Shown here in pieces: positions 53,934-62,669 of a DNA stretch of 64,000 bases. Both the position numbers and the translations under genes were made by a program. This DNA comes from AM-0621 sp964573505 (GTDB lineage Bacteria > Planctomycetota > Planctomycetia > Planctomycetales > Planctomycetaceae), in NCBI GenBank assembly GCA_964573505.1, contig CAZNMS010000001.1, positions 28,415 through 92,414 of the forward strand, read 5' to 3'. Position 1 is the first letter of the stretch; every line of letters begins with the position of its first letter. The notes under the pieces are model-generated. The model did no database searches and had not been told where the DNA came from. It saw only the letters and a program-made list of their open reading frames with translations.

Positions 53934-54941
53934 ATGCGCATTGATCACGATCTGATTTTCAAGCAACTCATCATCTCGTTCTTCCGTGAGTTCATGACTC
54001 TGTTCTGCCCGGAAGAGGCCGCGCTGATCGACTTCTCGCGCGTTGAGTTTCTGCGCGACGAGTTCTTCACCGACATCCATCGCGGCAAACGCAAGCGGCT
54101 CGATCTACTGGCAAAGGTATGGTTGCTCGGCGGCGGCGAGCGTTATGTGCTCGTGCATGTCGAGTTCGAGTCGTCTCGCAAAGAGCAGGACTTTCCGAAG
54201 CGGTTCTTCTGCTACTTCTGTCAGATCTTTCCGAAGCATGAAGTCGCCATCGTGCCGGTCGCGATCTTCACCGACGATGCCATTTGGAAGCAGCCGGTGC
54301 CCGATCACTTCGAGATGCAGATGTCAGCACGCAGCAAAGTGCGGTTCGACTTTCATCTGCTAAAGCTGAAGCATCTCGACTATCGCGAGTTCTTGAACTC
54401 AGAGAATCCGCTCGCCTTCGCCCTCATGGCGAAGATGAACTACAACCGCCGCGACCGAGTAAGACTCAAAGCCGACTTCCTGCGATTGATTTTGGGAGCG
54501 AGCATCGACCCTGCTCGCGAGAGCCTGCTGGTGGGATTTGTGGAGACCTATATGCCTCTGGTCCAACATGAAAAAGAAGAGTTCGTGAAGCTCGTCTCGA
54601 CAGACAAGAAGTATGAAGGCATCGATATGACGTACTCGTTCGAGAACGTTGTCTCGCGGCGAGCGAAGGAGAGCGGCTTCAAGGAGGGGCGGCGAGAAGG
54701 CCGACAGGAAGGCCGACAGGAAGGCCGGCAAGAAGGACGGCAAGAAGGAGCGATCGAGGGACAAGTCGCTCTCATTGAGCGTTTGCTGGAGCGGCGATTT
54801 GCGAAGGTGCCTGCCACCGTCAAACGCGCACTGCACAGTTTGAAGTCGGTCGATCTCGCCGTTGCGGCCTTCGATCGAGCAGTCGTCGCAAGTTCGATGC
54901 AGGAGTTTCAGAACGGCCTGCGTGAGTTGAAGGTCTCGTGA
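53934..54941 (+). CDS. Rpn-family nuclease/putative transposase, second copy
   Basis: The 335-residue protein resembles Rpn/YhgA-type nucleases. The nuclease core lies in GKRKRLDLLAKVWLLGGGER and YVLVHVEFESSRKEQDF (Asp, then Glu-x-Glu). Near residue 250 a run of RQEG units (RREGRQEGRQEGRQEGRQEG) comes from an in-frame 12-bp tandem repeat at about 54690-54745. It is only distantly similar to the other Rpn-type protein at 34576, so it is an independent member rather than a fresh duplication. Members of this family vary in repeat number between strains, which may tune activity. ATG 53934 opens the conserved HDLIFKQL start. Confidence 0.85.
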   Translation: MRIDHDLIFKQLIISFFREFMTLFCPEEAALIDFSRVEFLRDEFFTDIHRGKRKRLDLLAKVWLLGGGERYVLVHVEFESSRKEQDFPKRFFCYFCQIFPKHEVAIVPVAIFTDDAIWKQPVPDHFEMQMSARSKVRFDFHLLKLKHLDYREFLNSENPLAFALMAKMNYNRRDRVRLKADFLRLILGASIDPARESLLVGFVETYMPLVQHEKEEFVKLVSTDKKYEGIDMTYSFENVVSRRAKESGFKEGRREGRQEGRQEGRQEGRQEGAIEGQVALIERLLERRFAKVPATVKRALHSLKSVDLAVAAFDRAVVASSMQEFQNGLRELKVS

Positions 54942-55073
54942 GCATGCGAGTCTGCAAAGCATCGCCTCAAGCGGAACGACCAACAGCGCGCTTTGACGAG
55001 TCCGATCGACGGAGCATGACTCCCGTTATTGGCGCCAGTTGCAAGACCTTCTCGATCGTGTCGGAGTCGCTTG

Positions 55074-56453
55074 ATGCCGCAGTTTGAACGTCGCTCTGAA
55101 ATCAATGCTCCGGCGTCAGCACTCTATCAATGGCATGTCCGACCGGGGGCGTTTGAGCGACTCGCTCCGCCATGGGAACCAATCCGACTCGTATCGAGCG
55201 AGCCGCTCGCGGTCGGTTCCCGAGCAGTCATCCAGATGCAATTGGCGCCAGGCGTTTGGACCAATTGGATTGCCGAGCATCGAGACCTCATTCCCGATGA
55301 GCAGTTTCGAGACATCGCGCTCTCGGGACCGTTTGCAAAGTGGGAGCACACTCATCGCATGGAACCGATCGATGCCGAGCGATCATGGCTCGTCGATCGC
55401 ATCGACTATCAGCCGCCGCTCGGTTTCTTAGGAAACGTGATCGGTGGCCGGTTAATTCGAGCGAAGCTCGAACGGACCTTTGCTTATCGGCATCGCGTGA
55501 CCGCGAGCGACCTTGAGTTTCATCGACGCACTTTGGGAGAGACTGCGATGAAGATCGCGATTGGCGGTTCGACCGGGTTAGTTGGCAGCGAACTGGTTTC
55601 GTTCCTTTCGACAGGCGGGCATCAGTTAGTGAGACTGCTGCGCGGCACAAAAGAAAAGAGCGGCCCGCATCAAGCCGTTGCATGGAATCCGGCGCAAGGC
55701 ACGATCGACGCAGGCGGGCTCGAAGGCTGCGACGCCGTCGTGCATTTGGGAGGCGACAACATCGCTCACGGACGCTGGACCGCAGGAAAGAAGCGGCTCA
55801 TCCGAGATAGCCGAGTCAACAGCACGCAGTTGTTGGCCTCGACACTCGCAACGCTCAAGCAGCCTCCGAAAGTCTTCGTGTGTGCTTCAGCCATTGGCTT
55901 CTACGGTGATCGCGGCGACGAAGTGCTGACCGAAGAGAGCGCGCCGGGACCGAAGTTCCTCAGCGATGTCTGCCGCGAGTGGGAAGAAGCGACTGCGTCT
56001 GCTCGCGATGCAGGCATTCGCGTTGTGAATCTCAGAATCGGAGTCGTGCTGACTCCGAAAGGCGCGGCACTGAAGAAGATGCTGACGCCGTTCAAACTCG
56101 GACTCGGCGGCATTGTCGGCAGCGGTCGCCAATGGTGGTCATGGGTCGCACTCGACGATGTCTGCCGCGCGATCGAGTTCTGCATTGCGAACGACTCAAT
56201 GAGCGGCCCCGTAAACTGCGTCGCTCCTGAGTGCCTGACAAACCGGAACTTCACAAAGACGCTCGGTCGCGTGATCCGTCGCCCGACGCTGTTCCCGATG
56301 CCGGCCTTCGTTGTGAAGTTGCTCTTCGGCGAGATGGGGGAAGAATTATTACTCGGCAGCAACCGCGTCATGCCGACTCGACTCGAGCAAGCCGGCTTCG
56401 AGTTCTCGTGCCCGACTTTAGACGGCGCATTGCGGCACATGCTGGGACGCTAA
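55074..56453 (+). CDS. SRPBCC-NAD-dependent epimerase fusion (TIGR01777 type)
   Basis: Residues 1-155 form a polyketide-cyclase/SRPBCC-like domain (EINAPASALYQWHVRPGAFE). The rest is an SDR-type epimerase of the TIGR01777 family: KIAIGGSTGLVGSELVSFL with the NAD-binding Gly motif, the active-site Tyr in SAIGFYGDRGDEVLTE, and a C-terminal substrate domain. Both parts occur together in many bacteria; the reaction is unknown. ATG 55074 has GGAG upstream; a TTG at 55029 is less likely. The length of 459 residues is normal for the fusion. Confidence 0.9.
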   Translation: MPQFERRSEINAPASALYQWHVRPGAFERLAPPWEPIRLVSSEPLAVGSRAVIQMQLAPGVWTNWIAEHRDLIPDEQFRDIALSGPFAKWEHTHRMEPIDAERSWLVDRIDYQPPLGFLGNVIGGRLIRAKLERTFAYRHRVTASDLEFHRRTLGETAMKIAIGGSTGLVGSELVSFLSTGGHQLVRLLRGTKEKSGPHQAVAWNPAQGTIDAGGLEGCDAVVHLGGDNIAHGRWTAGKKRLIRDSRVNSTQLLASTLATLKQPPKVFVCASAIGFYGDRGDEVLTEESAPGPKFLSDVCREWEEATASARDAGIRVVNLRIGVVLTPKGAALKKMLTPFKLGLGGIVGSGRQWWSWVALDDVCRAIEFCIANDSMSGPVNCVAPECLTNRNFTKTLGRVIRRPTLFPMPAFVVKLLFGEMGEELLLGSNRVMPTRLEQAGFEFSCPTLDGALRHMLGR

Positions 56454-56500
56454 GAGATCGTCGGAGAACAAGTTCTCGAGTTCGTAGCATGAGCTTCTAG

Positions 56501-57174
56501 CCTTATGACTACCCACAACTTGCGTTGAGCGGATCGAGAGCGCGGACCATTGTTGGAGTTTTTCGAAGCCGCGCCACAGCGTTTGCCAGCCGGGTTCTCC
56601 GCTACTGAGAGCACGCCCAAAACGCGTTCTAGCCGCGCTCCGGTCATGTATTGCCGCTCCTCCATCGTGCCGCCCGTCTTCACTCCTTTGTGATGGTCCT
56701 CGATCACCCAGCGATGCTCGTAGTCGGTCACGATCTGCTGAACATCCTCAGTCATCCCGCAAGGCTCGGAACTCAGCAGCATTCAATGCAGTGGAGTAAC
56801 TCCTACAGGCACATTGATCTCGCGCACTTCGATCGCAGACATCTCGATCAACTCATCTCCCTCGTTTTTGCCTCAGCGCTGCAGTTCTTGGGGCGAGGAA
56901 TGCTCACTCGAACTGCACGCAGCTCCCGCATCGCCGTGCGAGCGGGATTCTCGTTCTAAGCCGGCACTTCGAACTCATAACGATGCATTACGGGCAACTG
57001 AGTGAAGATCAGCGGCCTTGAGATCGGCCTTAAGTTCTCACGCTGCTGCGGAGTGAATGCCGCCGAGTCGCGAGCGACCGTTTTCACGAGTCGTTTCGTC
57101 CGATGTCGATTACCGAACTGACACGACTCGAACTACTGCTGGGCCCACAAGCGAGGATCCAGAATCTGCGGCAT
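56501..57174 (-). pseudogene. IS4-family transposase remnant, multiply disrupted
   Basis: Reading from ATG 57174 gives MPQILDPRLWAQQ, then a TAG, then ESCQFGNRHRTKRLVKTVAR, the N-terminal part of Tn5/IS4-like transposases. The catalytic DDE centre is missing. Coding sense resumes with ARTAMRELRAVRVSIPRPKN, shifts frame near 56850, reads VREINVPVGVTPLH, meets a TGA at 56783-56785 (where Trp is expected) and continues as YEHRWVIEDHHKGVKTGG with the last catalytic Glu region. A final shift gives GEPGWQTLWRGFEKLQ. The gene is clearly non-functional. Confidence 0.8.
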
Positions 57175-57370
57175 GGTTGCACCTGAGCGACGCACGCAGA
57201 GTGCCGCTTCCTGCCAACCTCAGCCGAACCAGCGCCACTCCATCAGCGGTCCCCTGCGGCTGGCGCAAACCCCGTGCCCATTCTTCGAGTGGACATAAAA
57301 GCCTGAATCAAGCTGATTTCCCCCGCCGCCCGCCCGCGACCATACTCGCGAATTGTGGGTAATCATGAGG
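56501..57370 (-). mobile_element. Decayed IS4-like element with 18-bp terminal inverted repeats
   Basis: The element is bounded by CCTTATGACTACCCACAA (56501-56518) and its inverted partner (57353-57370, reverse CCTCATGATTACCCACAA), with two mismatches. It contains one transposase-like gene on the minus strand and a leader of about 180 bases at the right end that also occurs at 17104-17260. At 870 bases it is shorter than intact IS4-type elements, because the transposase has lost its middle. No clear target duplication was found. Confidence 0.8.
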
Positions 57371-57425
57371 CATCCAATCCGTGCGGCTTTTGAGATGTTC
57401 GCGCTCGCTTGATGGTTGCCATTCA

Positions 57426-57450
57426 GCACGGGCTAGAGGCCCATGCTACG
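57426..57450. repeat. Family K repeat flanking the IS remnant
   Basis: GCACGGGCTAGAGGCCCATG followed by CTACG is a short palindrome-bearing unit, related to 46731-46755. A reversed relative (CGTAGCATGAGCTTCTAG) stands at 56483-56500, directly against the left end of the IS remnant, so K-type units flank the element on both sides. Confidence 0.7.
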
Positions 57451-57528
57451 GCTCCTCGGACAGACTCTTAGAGCCAGTGCTCAAAGACAATCACTCACGT
57501 TGCGAAGGCTTAAAGAAAGGACTCAAGC

Positions 57529-58542
57529 ATGTCTCCCAAACTCGGAATCACCGCCGAACAACACATTCTCTTGCAGCAGAAGGCTCACTTCCCGGATGCC
57601 AGTGGCGAGTTTTCATGGCTGCTGTCGGGCATCACATTGGCCTGCAAGATCATCAGCGCGGCAGTGCGACGCGCGGGACTCGTTGATGTGCTCGGCGCGA
57701 CCGACAGCACCAACGTGCAAGGCGAAGTGGTGCAAAAGCTCGATCACTATGCCAATGAGGCACTGCTGAGTTGTCTCGGGAATCGCGGCAATGTCGGAGT
57801 GCTTGCGTCGGAAGAGAATGAAGAGCCGGTTGTCGTGCTGAATGATCCGAGTCACGGAAAATACATCGTCATCTTCGACCCGCTTGACGGTTCGGGAAAC
57901 ATCGACGTCAACATCAACGTCGGCACGATCTTCTCGATCCTGCGGCGAGACCCGAGTTCAACTGACCCGCAGGGCGATGTGCTGCAATGCGGCTACAAGC
58001 AGATCGCTGCCGGCTATGTCCTTTATGGGTCGTCGACGATGCTCGTTTATACGACTGGGCAAGGCGTTAATGGCTTTACGCTCGACCCGTCGATCGGCGC
58101 GTTCTTGCTGAGTCATCCCAACATTCGCATGCCCGAACGCGGCAAGCAGTACTCGTTGAACGAGTCGAATGCCGACAGCTTCCCCGAGTACTTCCGACGG
58201 TTTCTCTACTGGTTCAAGTCGGGGGCAGACGGCACGAATTACACGTCGCGGTACGTCGGGTCGCTCGTTGCAGACTTTCATCGCACGCTGCTGAAGGGCG
58301 GCATCTTTCTGTATCCGCCGACGGCGAAGAATCCGTCCGGCAAGTTGCGCCTGATGTATGAAGCAAATCCGATCGGGTTCGTTGCAGAGCAAGCCGGAGG
58401 ACTCGCAACGGACGGGCATCAGCGGATTCTCGACATCGTTCCGCAGAGCCTGCATCAGCGCGTGCCGCTAATGGTCGGCAGCCAATTTGAGATGCAGTTG
58501 CTCGCGAAGTTTGCCGAGCAAGACAAGCATCGCGCGGGATAA
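57529..58542 (+). CDS. fbp: Fructose-1,6-bisphosphatase, class I
   Basis: FBPase removes the 1-phosphate of fructose 1,6-bisphosphate in gluconeogenesis. The metal and substrate motifs are present: SEENEEP, IFDPLDGSGNIDVNINVGTIF (the family has GSSN or GSGN here), VLYGSSTMLVYTTGQG, the active-site region YTSRYVGSLVADFHRTLLKG and LRLMYEANPIGFVAEQAGG. The 337-residue length is typical. The ATG at 57529 follows AAGAAAGGACTCAAGC. It stands alone after the IS remnant and is followed by a palindrome of family D. Confidence 0.96.
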   Translation: MSPKLGITAEQHILLQQKAHFPDASGEFSWLLSGITLACKIISAAVRRAGLVDVLGATDSTNVQGEVVQKLDHYANEALLSCLGNRGNVGVLASEENEEPVVVLNDPSHGKYIVIFDPLDGSGNIDVNINVGTIFSILRRDPSSTDPQGDVLQCGYKQIAAGYVLYGSSTMLVYTTGQGVNGFTLDPSIGAFLLSHPNIRMPERGKQYSLNESNADSFPEYFRRFLYWFKSGADGTNYTSRYVGSLVADFHRTLLKGGIFLYPPTAKNPSGKLRLMYEANPIGFVAEQAGGLATDGHQRILDIVPQSLHQRVPLMVGSQFEMQLLAKFAEQDKHRAG

Positions 58543-58631
58543 GAGGGACTGAGTGCGGTCGTTTGAGTCGGATGATCTTGAATTCGGCGCCGTACGACTC
58601 GCGATGAAGTGACGCGGCGAAGCTGCAATCG

Positions 58632-58666
58632 ATAGTCGCCTTTCGCTCCGCGAAAGGCGACTATCC
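58632..58666. repeat. Palindrome family D, compact copy
   Basis: GATAGTCGCCTTTCGC and GCGAAAGGCGACTATC form a perfect 16-bp stem around TCC. The expanded version is at 26290-26373. The hairpin lies 90 bases after fbp; no T run follows on either side. Confidence 0.9.
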
Positions 58667-58780
58667 GGCTGAGTCACGAGCCGCGCTCGTCATTCGGTCA
58701 CTCCGGTCATCGAAGATTGCAGCGCCGGAATCTTCAACGGCTGATTGAAGGCTCATTGGTACGGCCTACGATCACCCATC

Positions 58781-61153
58781 ATGAGCAACCCATCAGACAA
58801 TACGCGCGGCGGCGACGACGGCACTTTCCGTGACAATCCTTTGCCGAAAGATCTCGGCGGCAAGCCGTCACCGGATCCGCAAGAAGAATTACATGACCTC
58901 GCGAGCGGCTCGGCGAATTCGGCGAACGACCCGACTCGTGCTTTTGAGCCTTCGGCGGAGTCGGACTTCTACGAACTGGCTGACACTCAGCCGATGCCGA
59001 AGAAACTCGGCAAGTACGAGATCAAAGAGCGTCTCGGTCGCGGCGGAATGGGCGTTGTTTTGAAGGCACATGATCCCGATCTCCATCGGACGGTCGCGAT
59101 CAAAGTGCTGAGCCCCGAGCTTGCTCACAGTGCTGTCGCGAGGCGGAGATTTCGACGTGAAGCGCAAGCTGTCGCGGCCATCAGTCATCCGAATGTGCTG
59201 ACGATTCACTCGGTCGAAGCAGAAGGCGAAACGCCTTTCATCGTGATGGAGTTCGTCGCCGGTGACTCGCTGCGGCAGTACGTCGATCGGCACGGGAAGC
59301 TAACGGCTCTTGAAGTCGTTCGACTGGGAACTCAGATCGCAATGGGACTCGCAGCGGCGCATGCCAATGGGGTCATTCATCGCGATGTGAAGCCCGGCAA
59401 TGTGATGCTGCATGAAGGGGCGACTCGGCTGCGGTTGATGGACTTCGGACTGGCGCGAGTGGCTTTCGACAATGTCGAACTGACGTCGCACGATCAGTGC
59501 GTCGGCACGCCCGCTTATATGGCGCCGGAGCAAGTTCGCGGTCAGGAAGTCGACGGTCGCGCGGACCTCTTTAGTCTCGGCTGTGTTTTGTATTACATGA
59601 TGACGGGTTTCAGTCCGTTTCAAGGGAAGTCGCCTGCCGAAACGATTCATCGCATCTTGAGTCAAGAACCGCCGCCATTAGATCGCTCGGCGATTGGTGC
59701 CTCGCCGGTATTGGCCGAGATCATCAGCAAGCTGCTGCAGAAGGAACCGGAGCAGCGCTACCAGTCGGCTCAAGAAGTCGCGGACATCTTCAGAACGCTG
59801 CTTGCTCAATTGAATCTCACTCCGACCGATCAGATTGAGGAAGTGCTGAGCGACCGGGATCGTGCTCGGATCGCGTTGTCGAAAGTTCCGAAACGCTCCC
59901 TCTCCTATTGGGGCATTGCGACCGTCATCGTCGTCTGCTTGTGCGTCGCCGGTTTTCTGGCGACGGGCAAGTTCTTCTCGCGCGAGACATCGGCGTCTCG
60001 GCCTGCGCCGTCTGAAGCTCCTGCGAAGCAAGACGATTCGATCGGGAAGAGTCCGTCGGTTCCGAGCAAGACCGGCGCAGCGATCGCTGCTGTGCAACCA
60101 AAATTACAACGCATCTCCGTCGGTCCCGGCGGAACGTGCGGCACGATCGCTGAGGCAATCGAACGAGCCGCCGAGAATTGCGAGATCGTCGTGATTGGGC
60201 CGGGGCCATTCACTGAATCCGTCTCCGTTGCAGGAGCCGGCTTGCGCGGTCTGAAGTTGCGGGCCGAACCGCGTGCCGTTTGGAGATGCCCCGCAGCGAA
60301 TAAAGCTGAGACGCATGCACTCGGACTGCAAGACGTTTCGAACGTCGAGATCAGCGGCTTTGAGTTTGAAGTAGCACCCGAATTGGGACGCGGCATCAAC
60401 GTGATGGGACGAGTCGGCGACGTTGTGCTTTCGGATTGTCGCCTGCGTCATGCGGGGCCGACTCACAAGCTGTCGCTCGTGAATGTCGTTGCCGAGCGAG
60501 AGCGCCCGGAATCATCGCTCGTCATTCGCGACTGTCAGTTCTCGGCTTCAGCGGGCATCGGCTTCTGTCTCGCGATTGATGCAAAGGAACTGCCGAGCCC
60601 GCGCGTTGATTGCAGAGGCTGCGTCTTTCAGTCCGACGATCGGCACTTCCTCGCAGCACGCAGTTGTTCGCAACTCGTATTGGCGGGCAACGTCTTTCTC
60701 GGCGGGCACACCGGACTGCACTTCGGATTCAAGCCATGGCTCGGCGAAGAGCAGTTCCTCATTCACAACAACACCTTCCTCGGCACGCGGTATTGGATGA
60801 GTTGGATGGACTCGGCGCCATTAGCGACAGCAGTGCCGCAGGCGAGCCGATCGCGAGTGTGTAATAATTTAATACTGGGCGGCGAGCGGACACTCGGAAA
60901 GCCGGAGCAATGGGCGGCCTCGATCGGCAATTGGGAGTTCGCGGCAAACTTCTGGGAGCGAGATGGGACGACTCAGCCGACGGCTGATCGCGACGGTCGC
61001 ATTGCGAGTCTGCATGACCGGTTCGAAATCACTGAGCGGACCGATCTGACGAGTCCGAGCTTTCTCGTTCCGACAGACGGATCGAAGCTGCTGACGTCGG
61101 GCGTCGGCGGCGACTTGCCGGAGTACGTCGGCGCAAAGTCACGAGCGCGTTAA
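58781..61153 (+). CDS. Transmembrane Ser/Thr protein kinase with beta-helix sensor region
   Basis: From ATG 58781 the protein has 790 residues. A disordered N terminus (1-75) precedes a Hanks-type kinase domain (79-340): glycine loop GRGGMG, Lys108 (VAIKVL), catalytic HRD at 200-202 with KPGN, and DFG at 221-223. One membrane helix follows (about 376-394), a linker, and an extracytoplasmic part (460-790) of repeated short strands typical of a right-handed beta-helix (VVIGPGPFTESVSVAGAGLR, VEISGFEFEV, VVLSDCRLRHAG). Such helices bind carbohydrate in other proteins. The kinase probably senses an envelope signal. A TTG at 58745 is less likely. Confidence 0.9.
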   Translation: MSNPSDNTRGGDDGTFRDNPLPKDLGGKPSPDPQEELHDLASGSANSANDPTRAFEPSAESDFYELADTQPMPKKLGKYEIKERLGRGGMGVVLKAHDPDLHRTVAIKVLSPELAHSAVARRRFRREAQAVAAISHPNVLTIHSVEAEGETPFIVMEFVAGDSLRQYVDRHGKLTALEVVRLGTQIAMGLAAAHANGVIHRDVKPGNVMLHEGATRLRLMDFGLARVAFDNVELTSHDQCVGTPAYMAPEQVRGQEVDGRADLFSLGCVLYYMMTGFSPFQGKSPAETIHRILSQEPPPLDRSAIGASPVLAEIISKLLQKEPEQRYQSAQEVADIFRTLLAQLNLTPTDQIEEVLSDRDRARIALSKVPKRSLSYWGIATVIVVCLCVAGFLATGKFFSRETSASRPAPSEAPAKQDDSIGKSPSVPSKTGAAIAAVQPKLQRISVGPGGTCGTIAEAIERAAENCEIVVIGPGPFTESVSVAGAGLRGLKLRAEPRAVWRCPAANKAETHALGLQDVSNVEISGFEFEVAPELGRGINVMGRVGDVVLSDCRLRHAGPTHKLSLVNVVAERERPESSLVIRDCQFSASAGIGFCLAIDAKELPSPRVDCRGCVFQSDDRHFLAARSCSQLVLAGNVFLGGHTGLHFGFKPWLGEEQFLIHNNTFLGTRYWMSWMDSAPLATAVPQASRSRVCNNLILGGERTLGKPEQWAASIGNWEFAANFWERDGTTQPTADRDGRIASLHDRFEITERTDLTSPSFLVPTDGSKLLTSGVGGDLPEYVGAKSRAR

Positions 61154-61307
61154 CGGAAAAGTCAGCTCGATCCGTCTGTCAGGCACGTGATTCTGTCGAT
61201 CATCGGCGCGATGTGTCCTTCGCTGTTTACATCGTGACGCTGCGCTTGAATGGTGAAGGTATTCGCCTCGCACTTCGCCCATCAGACTCAGCTCGCCGAG
61301 AGACAGC

Positions 61308-62528
61308 ATGCCCACTTCCGCCCCTCACGATGAAGACTACGGCTTCGCGCGAGCCTTTCAGTCAGTGCCTGACTACGACTTTTCGCCGAGAGGGATGCCG
61401 CGCGCACTCGTTGCCGCATATCCGCCCGAAGAAATCTCATCGTTTGCTTATCCCGATGAAGAACCGATCGAAGTGCTTCCTGATGCGCCTGCGCGGCCTT
61501 TGGACGTCATCTGCGTCGGGCCGAGCTTTCAGATCGGCGGTGTTGAGCAACACACGATTAGCCTCGCGAAGTTCTTCGATCCGAAGCGCATCCGTTTGCT
61601 GAAGTGCCTCGTGACGAATCAAAAAGGGTTTCGCAGCGAAGCTGCGAGATCGCTGCCGTTCTGCGTCGAGCCGTGCGACGCCGCGCGACTGGCCGGCGCG
61701 GCGAAAGAGTGCGATGTGCTCTTGATGTGGGGCGAAGGGTTCAATGGCCGCTTAGGGGATGATCGGCCGATCGGCATCTTCCTCGCGCACGGCGAGTCGC
61801 GCTGGACGCGACTGTGCTTAGAGGGCTCATCGCAAGTCGTTGATCACGTGATTGCCGTGAGTTCGCGGGTCAAGCAGAGCGTCTGCCGAAGCTTCCCGAC
61901 GACGACGATTCTCAATGGCGTCGACTCTGCTCGATTGGGGCAAACTCGCTCGCGCGAATCAACGCGCGAACGGTACGGCTTTGAATCGCATGACTTCGTG
62001 CTCGGTTCGGTCGCTCGTTTCACGAACGAGAAGCGGTTGCATCTCTTAATTGAAGCCGTCGCCAAATTGCCGCGACCGTACAAGCTGTTGCTCGTCGGCT
62101 ACGGTCCGCGCCGCGCGGAATGGCTCGATCTTGCGAACCAATTGATTCCGGGACGCTACGCCTTTGCTCAAGCCGATGACTATCTCGGCGACATGTACCG
62201 CGCAATGGATGCCTTCGCGCTCGTCTCGGCTCATGAAGGCTTCGGGCTCGTGATTGCAGAGGCGATGTTGTGCGAGCGACCGGTGATCGTCACGAACGTT
62301 GGCTGCGTGCCCGAAGTGATTCGCGATCGCGTGAATGGCGTCGTCGTTGACGGCAACAGCAGTTCGATTGCGAGTGCTGCGCGACTGCTTCGCGAACATC
62401 CTCAGTGGGCGAGCGGCCTTGCTGCGGAAGCACGACGCTTCGCTGACTCGCATCTGCACGCCGGTCGCATGGCGCGCGAGTTCGAGAACCTCTTATGGAA
62501 GCTGGCGCGCGGACGCGGCATTCAGTGA
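61308..62528 (+). CDS. GT4-family glycosyltransferase
   Basis: The 406-residue protein has a GT-B layout. The N-terminal half contains the family-type start VICVGPSFQIGGVEQHTISL. The C-terminal half has SVARFTNEKRLHLLIEAVAK and the nucleotide-sugar motif SAHEGFGLVIAEAM with the two glutamates spaced as in GT4 retaining enzymes. The first 60 residues are an extension without a known domain. The sugar donor and acceptor are unknown. It lies between the kinase and the histidine kinase, away from the 40-50 kb polysaccharide genes. Confidence 0.88.
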   Translation: MPTSAPHDEDYGFARAFQSVPDYDFSPRGMPRALVAAYPPEEISSFAYPDEEPIEVLPDAPARPLDVICVGPSFQIGGVEQHTISLAKFFDPKRIRLLKCLVTNQKGFRSEAARSLPFCVEPCDAARLAGAAKECDVLLMWGEGFNGRLGDDRPIGIFLAHGESRWTRLCLEGSSQVVDHVIAVSSRVKQSVCRSFPTTTILNGVDSARLGQTRSRESTRERYGFESHDFVLGSVARFTNEKRLHLLIEAVAKLPRPYKLLLVGYGPRRAEWLDLANQLIPGRYAFAQADDYLGDMYRAMDAFALVSAHEGFGLVIAEAMLCERPVIVTNVGCVPEVIRDRVNGVVVDGNSSSIASAARLLREHPQWASGLAAEARRFADSHLHAGRMAREFENLLWKLARGRGIQ

Positions 62529-62669
62529 GGGCGTTCGAAGTGAGAAGCAGACTCGCGCAGAGAGGCGCGGGATTCGCGAGCACTTACTCTGCGGCAGCGC
62601 GCTTTGCGGAGGCGCGGCTCTTTGTCTCACTTCGGTCCGCATGCTGGTTCCGTACGAAGAACGCATCTC

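Noticed and set aside
61631..61647. TCGCAGC GAA GCTGCGA palindrome in the glycosyltransferase gene as a third in-frame insertion
   Set aside because: The stem is only 7 bp and the residues it encodes (FRSEAAR) fit a normal variable loop; no intergenic relative was seen.
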